Under the pieces are notes generated by a model that was not told the origin of the DNA, ran no database searches, and worked only from the letters and a program-made list of their open reading frames with translations. Shown piece by piece: positions 47,911 through 55,594 of a stretch of DNA of 55,645 nucleotides (its first letter is position 1; each line of letters begins with the position of its first letter). Location of the stretch: positions 1-55,645 of the forward strand of contig CAZMEV010000009.1 of the NCBI GenBank assembly GCA_964565375.1, in the 5' to 3' direction. The stretch is from SLAN01 sp964565375 (lineage in GTDB: Bacteria > Spirochaetota > Spirochaetia > DSM-27196 > SKKC01). The translations under genes were made by a program, and so were the position numbers.

Positions 47911-48672
47911 TCAATCCGACACGTCGGCCTTGAGTGCGAGGACGGTCACATCGTCCATAATTCCCTGCCGGCAGATGTCGGGAACGACGCGTTCAAGCGC
48001 CTCCCCGGCTTCAACGCGTTCATAGAGCTCATCAAAGACGGTGCGCTCTGCCTCGGGCATGTTCCCGAGGCCTGCAACAACACCGTCGGTAGAAAGGACA
48101 ACAGGACCGGGGGACTGAGCCCTCCCGATATCCGGTTCTTTGGAGGCAATAGAGCCCATGTAGGCATCGCCGAGCGAGCGGGCCGGCTGAAGCCCACCGA
48201 TGCCTTCAGGAGACATGATGTAGCCCGATCGGTACACGCCCCCTCGCGCGACCGCCGCATCGCGTTCCTCGGGGTTGCTTCGGCAGTTATGGTCGGGAGT
48301 GCGCTCGATCTCGCCGTCGGTGTTTCGCCACATGGCGAGGGTATCGCCGAGCTGGGCCCAGACGAGGTCTACGCCGTCCTCGGTGTCGAGTGCGATCACA
48401 AGGGTAAGCACGGCGCCGCTCCACTCTTCGCGGGTGACCGTCGCAGCCTCTTCGATGGCACGGCGGGCGAGCTGTTCCGGGCTGCGAAACCAGCGCTCCG
48501 ATCCATCTCCGGCGGCGGAACAGAAGCCGGCCAGCGTCTGTACGACGAGTTCGGCGGCCTGCGCGCCTCCGTGTCCGTCGATCGCAGCGAGAACATGAAC
48601 ACGGTCGGCAGGCCGGGACTCGAAAAGCCGGTCCTCGCCTTTTTTTGTTGCTGTGTACCGATCAACTTGCAT
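47911..48672 (-). CDS. PP2C-family protein phosphatase
   Basis: 253 residues, stand-alone PPM/PP2C catalytic domain. Metal ligands appear in AAIDGHGGAQAAELV, VVLSTDGVVAG and the C-terminal DDVTVLALK. Length is normal for a soluble Ser/Thr phosphatase. No partner kinase is in the window. The gene is 35 bases upstream of the GH3 start, and its own upstream region begins next to the inverted-repeat element at 48726. Confidence 0.9.
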   Translation of the reverse strand: MQVDRYTATKKGEDRLFESRPADRVHVLAAIDGHGGAQAAELVVQTLAGFCSAAGDGSERWFRSPEQLARRAIEEAATVTREEWSGAVLTLVIALDTEDGVDLVWAQLGDTLAMWRNTDGEIERTPDHNCRSNPEERDAAVARGGVYRSGYIMSPEGIGGLQPARSLGDAYMGSIASKEPDIGRAQSPGPVVLSTDGVVAGLGNMPEAERTVFDELYERVEAGEALERVVPDICRQGIMDDVTVLALKADVSD

Positions 48673-48725
48673 GGTGTGTGTGCCTCCCGGTGGGCAGGGT
48701 AGTCCGACAATCGCGCGTAGCGCAA

Positions 48726-49058
48726 GTTACTGTTCACCAAATTGGGGGGAAACGCTCATTAATTTTCTGTCCCATAGACATTTATCTTAACGAAAACACG
48801 ATTTCCCCAAATTTATTTCTATTGCTACTACAACTATTTTCGCTGGTGTGGTTCAGCCAGATTCCTGCAATGGCCGAGACCCTCTATCTCCGGCGAATAC
48901 CCCGAGCTTCTGCATGATTTCGCCAGTCGGAACGTCTGGATCGCCCGAGTGGATCAACGAACGGGGCAGATTTAATATTGCTCGCACGTTTTTGCGTGTA
49001 TTTCCTTGCGTTTTCGTCCGGAATTACAGCTGTTTCCCCCAATTTGGTGAACAGTAAC
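48726..49058. mobile_element. MITE-like 333-bp element with 27/28-bp terminal inverted repeats
   Basis: The left end GTTACTGTTCACCAAATT... (48726-48753) and the right end (49032-49058) are inverted copies over 27-28 bases, differing by one extra G in a G run. The 333-bp element is much more AT-rich than its neighbours, has no transposase ORF and sits between the PP2C and phosphoglycerate mutase genes. No clear target-site duplication is visible. A pair of outward regulatory sites is an alternative reading. It accounts for most of the 434-base non-coding stretch. Confidence 0.7.
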
Positions 49059-49106
49059 CATGTGTTGAACTCGCTTCCCATGCCGGGGTACCCTCCAAAC
49101 CATACT

Positions 49107-49733
49107 ATGCTTCAACCAACCGAACTGTGCCTCGTACGCCACGGTGAGACCGACTGGAATCTTCGAAGTCTCACGCAGGGAAGTACGAACGTGCCATTAA
49201 ACGATACCGGACGCGATCAGGCCCGGGCCACCGCCGAGACACTTGCGGAAGAACCATGGGACGTGATTATCTCAAGCCCGCTCGACCGGGCATATGAGAC
49301 TGCATCGATCATCGCGCAGTCTACCGGCTTTGACGACACCAATATTGTCGTCGACAGTGACCTCGTCGAGCGTGGATACGGCGCTGCCGAAGGTATTTCA
49401 GCTCAGGAGCGAAAGCAACGCTACCCGGATAAAGTTATCCCCGGAGCCGAGCCATGGGATTCGGTCCACACACGGGTCATGCGTTCCATGCGGCGAATAG
49501 CGACGGCGTACGCCGGCAAGAGGGTAATCGTTGTCAGCCATGGTGGTGCAATTCTGAACATTCTCGAAGAAGTTTCCGGCGGCAAATACGCCCGGGGGAC
49601 GGTAGTTCTGCGAAACGCCGGTATGAATCTCCTTCGCTACGATGGTAGCTGGAGTGTTGTGTTCTGCAATCGGCCCGCGGGCGTGACGATGAATGGCCGT
49701 CGAGCCGCCGCAACGACAGAGAATTGCCACTGA
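49107..49733 (+). CDS. Histidine phosphatase / phosphoglycerate mutase-like protein
   Basis: 208 residues from ATG 49107; the frame extends upstream into the inverted-repeat element, so the true start could be 49080 or earlier. The phosphohistidine motif is CLVRHGETDWN (H12) and the second histidine lies in VIVVSHGGAILNIL. LNDTGRDQARATAETL and ISSPLDRAYETASII are typical of GpmB/CobC-type phosphatases. The substrate is unknown and glycolytic mutase activity is not implied. Confidence 0.88.
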   Translation: MLQPTELCLVRHGETDWNLRSLTQGSTNVPLNDTGRDQARATAETLAEEPWDVIISSPLDRAYETASIIAQSTGFDDTNIVVDSDLVERGYGAAEGISAQERKQRYPDKVIPGAEPWDSVHTRVMRSMRRIATAYAGKRVIVVSHGGAILNILEEVSGGKYARGTVVLRNAGMNLLRYDGSWSVVFCNRPAGVTMNGRRAAATTENCH

Positions 49734-49737
49734 AGGG

Positions 49738-49766
49738 TTGACCACTCTGCCGCATACCGATATTTT
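49738..49766 (+). promoter_or_regulatory. Promoter of the mgtE leader
   Basis: TTGACC (49738-49743), a 17-base spacer and TATTTT (49761-49766). The predicted start of transcription, about 49773, falls just before the M-box. It lies immediately after the stop of the phosphatase gene. Confidence 0.65.
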
Positions 49767-49777
49767 CGCACCCGAAA

Positions 49778-49946
49778 CAGGAAAAGCGTCTTTGGTAGGC
49801 GAGGCTCCTGTGCAGACATACGCCGCTGCCCTGAAACGTCGAGAGACGCCAAGGGGTTGAACAGGCAGGGTCGGAGTAAGGCTCTGCATAACGCGGCTCT
49901 CGGATAGGCGCCGATATGGGGTGAAGTCCTCTCCTGCGCAATTCCG
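49778..49946 (+). ncRNA. M-box (ykoK) Mg2+ riboswitch
   Basis: Core M-box landmarks occur in order: GGTAGGCGAGGCTCCTGT (49795-49812), ATACGCCGCTGCCC, then GAGACGCCAAGGGG, AGTAAGGCTCTGCAT and a closing GGATAGGCGCCGATATGGGG. These match the well-known ykoK leader, which folds on Mg2+ binding and switches downstream expression off. A possible P1 helix pairs GGAA-GCG near 49780 with CGC-TTCC near 49940. Both its place ahead of mgtE and the terminator downstream agree. Boundaries are approximate. Confidence 0.92.
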
Positions 49947-50096
49947 ATTGTAAGCTGCACAGTGCCGAAGCTTGTAACGGGGAAGACTGCGATATACCTT
50001 TGGCGGCGCTCTCAGGCTGTCGCCGAAAACGGAACGAGTGGCCCGCATGGACGAACAACAGTTCGGATATGACGGTCATTCTTTGCGAATCGTAGG

Positions 50097-50130
50097 AACC
50101 TTCCCCGGGAGCTCGGGAGAAGGTTTTTTT
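50097..50130 (+). terminator. Intrinsic terminator in the mgtE leader
   Basis: AACCTTC and GAAGGTT enclose an inner CCCG/CGGG stem, followed by seven T residues (50124-50130). It sits ~150 bases beyond the M-box and 370 bases before mgtE and would be the output of riboswitch-controlled premature termination. Confidence 0.85.
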
Positions 50131-50206
50131 ATGCCTTCGTGACCCGTTGCTCCCGCAGCCGTATCGGAGCGTACCGTAACGCTCGCGGGCAAAGGAGGTG
50201 CACAGT

Positions 50207-50302
50207 ATGGACCCTGACTCGTGTCGTACAGCGATAACATGTGCCCTTCGATGCTACGGGGCGGGTTTCCACGATTCGCTCGTGTCTCCCGGTCGGCGGT
50301 AG
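50207..50302 (+). CDS. Short leader ORF beginning M-D-P-D in the mgtE leader
   Basis: 31 codons, ATG to TAG. AAAGGAGGTG ends six bases before the ATG, one of the best Shine-Dalgarno sequences in the window. The product starts MDPDSCRTAITC and ends SPGRR. In enterobacteria the mgtA leader peptide MgtL starts M-E-P-D-P; acidic/proline starts destabilise ribosomes at low Mg2+ and so sense it. This ORF lies after the terminator and before mgtE, and its stop codon abuts a sequence able to pair with 50355-50362. Translation is a prediction; conservation is untested. Confidence 0.6.
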   Translation: MDPDSCRTAITCALRCYGAGFHDSLVSPGRR

Positions 50303-50373
50303 CGCCGAGCAAAGCAGGTGGTTCAGGCGGTGCGCCGAACCGGCCCCTCCCTGGTCGGCGCTCAGGCCGCGCC
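50301..50373 (+). promoter_or_regulatory. Alternative RNA helices after the leader ORF
   Basis: AGCGCCGA (50301-50308, overlapping the leader stop codon) is perfectly complementary to TCGGCGCT (50355-50362). The latter also overlaps GGCGC (50357-50361), which can instead pair with GCGCC (50369-50373). A further hairpin GGTTC-GGC/GCC-GAACC lies at 50320-50341. Helices sharing 50357-50361 exclude each other, and a ribosome at the leader stop would cover the first arm, an attenuator-like layout. Further on, the mgtE Shine-Dalgarno lies in the loop of GGTAC-AGAGGA-GTACC. Confidence 0.4.
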
Positions 50374-50501
50374 GTTCCCTGCGGATCCCACGCACGTGTA
50401 TCCCGCCGCTCGCTTCGTGCTCGAAGGGTACCTCACTCACACGACCGGTGCAGGTTCTGCGCCGGGTTAACCGATTGTAAACCGGTACAGAGGAGTACCC
50501 T

Positions 50502-51881
50502 ATGGAAAACGTACAGACATTTGATGAAGTCGTCCGCGAAAAAATCGCGGAGAAGAATCTCGAAGGAATCAAGAAAACCGTCTCGGACATGCATCCGGGA
50601 GAAATTGTTGAAGGGCTTGAGTCGCTCGAAGTGAAAGAAAGACCCGTTGTATTCCGGCTCCTTCCCAAGGATAAGGCGGTTGATGTATTCGATATGCTCG
50701 ACCCCGCTGTTCAGGGAGATCTTGTGGAATCGCTGACCGATGAACAGGCGGCCGAATATCTCGGAGAGCTCGAACCCGACGACCGCGTACATCTGCTCGA
50801 TGAACTCCCCGCGCGCGTGGCCAAAAAGCTGCTCGAGCGGCTCCCGAAAGAGAAGCGGGACACTACCAACCGGCTTCTCGGCTACGAAGACGGAACAGTG
50901 GGACGAATCATGAGTCCAATGTTCGTCGACGTGAAGCAGAACATGACCATCGAGCAGGCGCAGGAGCGCATTCGCAGTCGCAAGAACGGCCGCGACTGGA
51001 CGATTACCACCGTCTATGTCACCGATGACGCGCGGAAGTTTGTCGGTGCGATTGCCCTCAGTGACCTCGTAACCGCAGCTCCCGGCACCTGGGTGGGAGA
51101 TCTGCTCGACCCTGAACAGACTTCCGTCACAACGATCGATCCGGAAGAGGATGCCGCGCGCCTGCTGCAGGATCGGGATGTCCAAGAGCTGCCGGTACTC
51201 GACCGTGAACAGCGCCTTGTCGGGGTTCTCACGGCCGATGACGCCATGGACGTGCTCGAGCACGAGGCGACAAGTGACATGTACGACAAGGCGGGTATTA
51301 TTTCCGTTCAGACGACCGAAAGCGACCGCAGTTATGCCATGATAAACGGGTCGCTGTGGCACGTGATGGCGGTGCGCGTTCCGTTTCTGCTTGTTACCCT
51401 TGTCGGCGGTATGATCGCCGGCGTTGTGATCGAGGCGTGGGAAGAAACGCTCGAAGCGGTCGTGGCGACGGCCCTCTTCATTCCGGTCATTATGGACATG
51501 GGCGGAAATGTGGGCACCCAGTCCTCGACGATTTTCACCCGCGGTCTCGTGCTTGGCCAGATTCCGGCTCGTAGATTCCTGCGGTTCTGGCTACGCGAAA
51601 CGGGGAACGGCTTTTCAATGGGCGCTGTACTCGGCATTCTCGGCGGCATTGTTGCTGCGGTGTGGCAGGGGATCCCCCAGCTCGGCGTAGCAATCGCACT
51701 CGCCCTGACCCTGACGATCACCATTGCAGCCTCGGTCGGGTTCCTGATCCCGTTCATCCTCGTGAAGCTCGGTTTCGACCAGGCAGCAGGAGCCGACCCG
51801 TTCATTACCACGATCAAGGACATCACAGGGCTCATTATCTACTTCAGCATGGTTACTCTGCTCGTCCCGGGCGTGGTGTAG
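50502..51881 (+). CDS. mgtE: Magnesium transporter MgtE
   Basis: 459 residues. N-terminal superhelical Mg2+-sensing domain (FRLLPKDKAVDVFDMLDPAVQGDLVESL, EYLGELEPDDRVHLLDELP), two CBS domains (~130-255, GRIMSPMFVDVKQNMTIEQA, DVQELPVLDREQRLVGVLTADDA), a connecting helix and five C-terminal membrane helices with the pore motif FIPVIMDMGGNVGTQSSTIFTRGL. It admits Mg2+ and closes when cytosolic Mg2+ is high. Expression appears governed by the ~730-base leader described above. Confidence 0.97.
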   Translation: MENVQTFDEVVREKIAEKNLEGIKKTVSDMHPGEIVEGLESLEVKERPVVFRLLPKDKAVDVFDMLDPAVQGDLVESLTDEQAAEYLGELEPDDRVHLLDELPARVAKKLLERLPKEKRDTTNRLLGYEDGTVGRIMSPMFVDVKQNMTIEQAQERIRSRKNGRDWTITTVYVTDDARKFVGAIALSDLVTAAPGTWVGDLLDPEQTSVTTIDPEEDAARLLQDRDVQELPVLDREQRLVGVLTADDAMDVLEHEATSDMYDKAGIISVQTTESDRSYAMINGSLWHVMAVRVPFLLVTLVGGMIAGVVIEAWEETLEAVVATALFIPVIMDMGGNVGTQSSTIFTRGLVLGQIPARRFLRFWLRETGNGFSMGAVLGILGGIVAAVWQGIPQLGVAIALALTLTITIAASVGFLIPFILVKLGFDQAAGADPFITTIKDITGLIIYFSMVTLLVPGVV

Positions 51882-51928
51882 TGCCCCGGGGCGCCCTTGC
51901 CTGCTGTCCCCGGCACTGCGCTGCGCGC

Positions 51929-51992
51929 CGCCCGGGGACAGCCCTTGTGCCGCCCGGGGACAGCCCTTGTGCCGCCCGGGGCAACGCCTGTG
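51929..51992. repeat. 22-bp GC-rich tandem repeat downstream of mgtE
   Basis: CGCCCGGGGACAGCCCTTGTGC occurs twice in tandem (51929-51950, 51951-51972) and continues as a degenerate third copy. The flanks (51882-52030) are of similar composition. Non-coding; the 376-base spacer then becomes AT-rich ahead of the WYL regulator. Confidence 0.85.
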
Positions 51993-52198
51993 GGCCCGAG
52001 GCAGCGCCGGCCCCTTGCCCTCGGACTGCTTGATTCCTGCACTACCCGCCGGCCAGTCACGATCTATTGGACATTATATATTATTTTGTAACAACTTTTT
52101 CGTTTACCGGTTTCATATTTGCACTTTATCCTCCACGAACTCTGTGCTATTGTCTCCATGAAAGTTCGGTGCAATTTTTTGCCTGGTGAGACAACAAG

Positions 52199-52251
52199 TG
52201 TCCCACCCTGCAGCGTACAATAACTAAAAATATTGGCCGAAAGTGGGGACA
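52199..52251 (+). promoter_or_regulatory. Possible autoregulatory inverted repeat and -10 box
   Basis: TGTCCCAC (52199-52206) and GTGGGGACA (52243-52251) are inverted copies differing by one C, flanking TACAAT (52216-52221), which could be a -10 box. No good -35 is at the right distance. The dyad directly precedes the WYL regulator start and could be its operator. Confidence 0.3.
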
Positions 52252-52257
52252 GCAGAA

Positions 52258-53250
52258 ATGAATCAGGAGCGTGCAGCATTCGCCCGGTTACTTTTCATTG
52301 ACCGTGAAATAGCAAAGGGCAATTACCCCAACGCAAATACTCTCGCCAGAGAATGGGATGGCGTAAGTGACCGTACCATTAAACGGGATATTCAATGGCT
52401 GCGTGATTTTCAGAACGCGCCCATTGAATATGACCCGCAGAGGCGCGGCTACTACTACAGTGAACCATCATTCAGATTGCCCGCGCTTCACATCGGGGCG
52501 AACGAACTGTTCGCGCTTACCATAAGCGGGGAAGTGCTCCGCCAGTACCAGAACACCCCGCTGTACAAAACACTCGACCAAGTCTTCCGTAAACTTACCG
52601 CACTCGTTCCCGAGAACGTCACTGTGGACCCACGCTGGCTCGACAACAAACTCACCGTCTTTCACAGCCCACTCTCGCAAATCAAACCGGACGTGTGGGA
52701 CTGTACGCTTCAGGCGGTACGTGAGCAGCGAAGACTGCATATCCAGTACTCTACCCCGAAATATCGCGACGCGGTAGCCAAACGCATCGACCCCTATCAC
52801 GTGGTCGCCCATCGCGGTGAATGGTACATGATAGGTCATGATGAGGAAAAAGAAGACACCAGGATCTTTGCCGTTTCCCGGATACGCAGCGCCACCCTCG
52901 GAGACCAGCGCTTCGAACTGCCGGAAGATTTTGATCCGCTCCGCTATGTCGACCCCCACTTCGGCGTGTATCCGGACGGTCCGAAACAGGAAATCCGCAT
53001 TCACTTCTCGGCTTCGCTTGCCCCGTATATCCGTGAGCGCACCTGGCACAGCACACAGCGCATGGAGGAGCATGAGGACAACTCGCTCACGCTTACCTTC
53101 AGGACCAACCAGCTTCTCGAAGTTCAGTCGTGGATTCTTTCGTGGGGGCACGGATGCCAGGTGCTTGAGCCACAGGAACTTGTGGATTCGGTGCGGTCCG
53201 AACTTGGCCAGATGATCCGGAACTACACTTCCGACAGCGCCGCTTCATGA
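52258..53250 (+). CDS. WYL-domain transcriptional regulator (YafY-like)
   Basis: 330 residues from ATG 52258; an upstream GTG at 52243 is possible. N-terminal HTH (NANTLAREWDGVSDRTIKRDIQWLRD), a helical linker, a WYL domain of five strands (RRLHIQYSTPKYRDAVAKRIDPYHVVAHRGEWYMIGHDE) and the C-terminal WCX extension (EIRIHFSASLAPYIRER...WILSWGHGCQVLEP). WYL regulators sense ligands such as nucleotides or ssDNA in DNA-damage and defence circuits, but no defence genes are nearby. Its 3' end overlaps the convergent Nudix gene by 28 bases. Confidence 0.92.
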   Translation: MNQERAAFARLLFIDREIAKGNYPNANTLAREWDGVSDRTIKRDIQWLRDFQNAPIEYDPQRRGYYYSEPSFRLPALHIGANELFALTISGEVLRQYQNTPLYKTLDQVFRKLTALVPENVTVDPRWLDNKLTVFHSPLSQIKPDVWDCTLQAVREQRRLHIQYSTPKYRDAVAKRIDPYHVVAHRGEWYMIGHDEEKEDTRIFAVSRIRSATLGDQRFELPEDFDPLRYVDPHFGVYPDGPKQEIRIHFSASLAPYIRERTWHSTQRMEEHEDNSLTLTFRTNQLLEVQSWILSWGHGCQVLEPQELVDSVRSELGQMIRNYTSDSAAS

Positions 53251-54199
53251 CAGATCAGGAACTCGGCAAGCATCATGGCTGTCGCCCCCCAGACACACCG
53301 CTCAACCCCGGCAGAATCAAGCGCCCGGTAACACGGTGCGGCAATGCGCCCGAGCGGCGTATCGAACATGTCCTCGGATCGCGTGTTCGAAAGAGAATTT
53401 GCCGAAAGGTCGATGATTTCCTCAACCTCCTGCGCGTCGCGGGCCATCGCGGGGCGCGTCCGGTCCCGACTCGCAGCCACAACCGGCGTAACCGAATAAT
53501 TGCTCACCGGAATATACAACGGCGTAAGCGTTCCGAGCACCGCCACTGAACCGGCATCGAGCCCGATCTCCTCATATGCTTCCCGTAGCGCTGTCTCCAC
53601 GGGAAACACCTCACCCTCTTCAGCCGCGCCGCCCGGCAGCCCGATCTGCCCGGAATGGGGTGAACCATCGGTAGCACGAACGATTGCCGGAAAGAACACA
53701 TCCACAGCTGCCCGGCTCTCGTTCAGCCACGCTTTCTCACGCCCGGGTATACCGGCTCCCTGGCCATGCCGCGCCTGAGCTCCCTGGCCATGCCGCGCCT
53801 GAGCTCCCTNNNNNNNNNNNNNNNNNNNNNNNNNNNNNNNNNNNNNNNNNNNNNNNNNNNNNNNNNNNNNNNNNNNNNNNNNNNNNNNNNNNNNNNNNNN
53901 NNNNNNNNNGCTCCCTGGCCATGCCGCGCCTGAGCTCCCTGGCCATGCCGCGCCTGAGCTCCCTTGCGGTGCTGCGCTTGAGCTTGCCGACCTGCCTCGA
54001 CGTCTCCGCTGTAAAGCACGATAAGCACGGCACTGCGTCGTGCGTGGGCGGGGTCGGGCTCGTAGGAGTCATCCATTCGCCCGGTTGGAGACATGGTCGT
54101 CTGTGCGGCGAGGCCTGGAAGCTTCCCGCTGCTGAGGAACGCGGTCAGAGTTCGCACGTATCGGTCGAATCGCTCATCGGCATTATTCAAGGCAGGCAA
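53223..54199 (-). CDS. Nudix hydrolase (CoA pyrophosphatase-like) interrupted by an in-frame minisatellite and a scaffold gap
   Basis: The N-terminal part (54199 or 54190, both TTG) contains RFDRYVRTLTAFLSSGKLPGLAA and AHARRSAVLIVLYSGD. The C-terminal part has SGQIGLPGGAAEEGEVFPVETALREAYEEIGL, a full Nudix box with the CoA-type H-x-GQ-x-x-PGG start. Between them lie copies of the octapeptide AQARHGQG encoded by a 24-base unit, plus 100 Ns. On both sides of the gap the repeat is read in the same phase (HRKGAQARHGQG on one side, ARHGQGAGIPGREKAWLNES on the other), so the apparent frameshift is caused only by the arbitrary gap length. Its start overlaps the GH13 stop; an operon is likely. Confidence 0.8.
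53755..53981. repeat. 24-bp coding minisatellite around the second scaffold gap
   Basis: GCTCCCTGGCCATGCCGCGC-CTGA repeats in tandem: two full copies and a partial before the 100 Ns (53810-53909), two full copies and one degenerate copy after. The unit is a multiple of three and codes for AQARHGQG on the minus strand within the Nudix gene. True copy number is unknown because assembly failed here. Confidence 0.93.
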
Positions 54200-55586
54200 T
54201 CACACACCCCGCCGCCGGGACCTCGACGATCGCACTTCCGCTCGAAACAGGAGTGGTACCGCCGTCGCTGAAAACGCTCACGAGCTTCTTTCCCGGCAGC
54301 GAGCCAAGCTCGACGGCGGTCGGATACTCTCCGGCATTAAGCGCGACAACCACTGCTGAATCGCCGGATTCCCGAAGAAACGCGAGCTCACGGTGAGAGA
54401 CGCTGAGCTCGCGGTATGAGCCATCGCGAAGCGCCTGCGTGCGCGAACGCAATCCGGCGAGCTCGGCGATCCATGCGCAAAGCTTCTGTGCCTGTTCGTC
54501 GCCGCCTCGAGCGCGTACATCGGTCCACGCCGGCCGCAAGGCCGCATCACCTTCCCCCTTCGTGCCGGTGAGCGCGAACTCGCTTCCGTAGTAAAGGCTC
54601 GGTATGCCCGGCATGGTGAAAAGCAGCGCATACAGCGGATACAGCAACCTGTGCTCCGGCAGACGGGATGCCACCCTGTCGACGTCGTGATTGTCCACAA
54701 AATTGTAGAGGGCAGCCCCCTCACTGAGCCCTCCCGCGGCAAAATGGCGTTTCAGCGAGTGCGCAATTTCATGGTAGTTGGCGTCATTGAGCGATGACCA
54801 TGCGCCTTTATAGCACTCGTAGTTGGTTACTGAGTCAAGCAGCTGCGGGCCTACGTACTCCCCGTAATTGCCGTGTATCACCTCGCCAAGAAGGAAAAAG
54901 CGCGCGGGCCTTCCCAGCCGTGCACTGAACGCCTCATCGCATACCTCGCGCAGCTCACGCAGAAAATCCTCAGGCAGGCTGTAGGCGACATCCAGCCGGA
55001 GGCCGTCGATACCTAACTCACTGATCATGAAGCGCACTGCGTCGAAGAGGTGGTCGCGCACCGGCCGGTGGTCGAGATTAAGCTCTACAAGCTCGAAGTT
55101 TCCTTCCCACCCGGCGTAGGCGAAAGGGTCACCGAACGGACTCTGCACGTCGAACCGGACATCGCGAAACCACTCACGTTTGTCGCTGTGTTTCCCGTCG
55201 CGCTGAAGCTCGGCGAACGCATGGAAATCCCGGCCCACGTGGTTAAACACGCCGTCGAGCACCAGACGCATTCCCTGTTCGTGCATCGAATGGATAAGGG
55301 CTGCAAGCTCGTCATTGGTGCCGAGCCGTCTGTCACAGCGGAAATAGTCGGCCGTATCGTAGCCGTGTTTTGTCGACTCTAAGACCGGGCCGAGATACAC
55401 CGCCGTGCAGCCAAGACCTCCTATGTGGTCGAGTGCACCGGAAAGCACATTGAGCCTGCTGCCGTGGTCCTCCTTGCCGCGGTTGTACTCCGGCGCTCCG
55501 CAGAATCCCAGCGGGTATACATGGTAGAACGCCTCATCCACCCACGCTCGCTCATAGAGGCGATTCTGCAATTCACTGTCGGTCAT
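54183..55586 (-). CDS. GH13 alpha-amylase-family glycosidase (maltodextrin glucosidase-like)
   Basis: 467 residues, AAAGGAG six bases before the ATG. Conserved regions: DGVFNHVGRDF, the nucleophile aspartate in GLRLDVAYS, the acid/base glutamate in FLLGEVIHGN and the stabilising aspartate in FVDNHDVDR. A short C-terminal beta domain ends at AGCVIACLE. No signal peptide, so it works in the cytoplasm on alpha-glucan oligomers, perhaps together with the GH3 enzyme in sugar use. Confidence 0.93.
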   Translation of the reverse strand: MTDSELQNRLYERAWVDEAFYHVYPLGFCGAPEYNRGKEDHGSRLNVLSGALDHIGGLGCTAVYLGPVLESTKHGYDTADYFRCDRRLGTNDELAALIHSMHEQGMRLVLDGVFNHVGRDFHAFAELQRDGKHSDKREWFRDVRFDVQSPFGDPFAYAGWEGNFELVELNLDHRPVRDHLFDAVRFMISELGIDGLRLDVAYSLPEDFLRELREVCDEAFSARLGRPARFFLLGEVIHGNYGEYVGPQLLDSVTNYECYKGAWSSLNDANYHEIAHSLKRHFAAGGLSEGAALYNFVDNHDVDRVASRLPEHRLLYPLYALLFTMPGIPSLYYGSEFALTGTKGEGDAALRPAWTDVRARGGDEQAQKLCAWIAELAGLRSRTQALRDGSYRELSVSHRELAFLRESGDSAVVVALNAGEYPTAVELGSLPGKKLVSVFSDGGTTPVSSGSAIVEVPAAGCVIACLE

Positions 55587-55594
55587 GGTAACTC

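Noticed and set aside
49398..50048. Minus-strand ORFs across the mgtE leader
   Set aside because: They run through the M-box riboswitch and the phosphatase gene and carry no domain signal.
53723..53809. True frameshift in the Nudix gene
   Set aside because: The octapeptide repeat is in the same phase on both sides of the gap, so the mismatch comes from the arbitrary 100-N gap length.
53755..53981. CRISPR array around the second gap
   Set aside because: The 24-base units abut with no spacers and are read in frame inside a Nudix gene.
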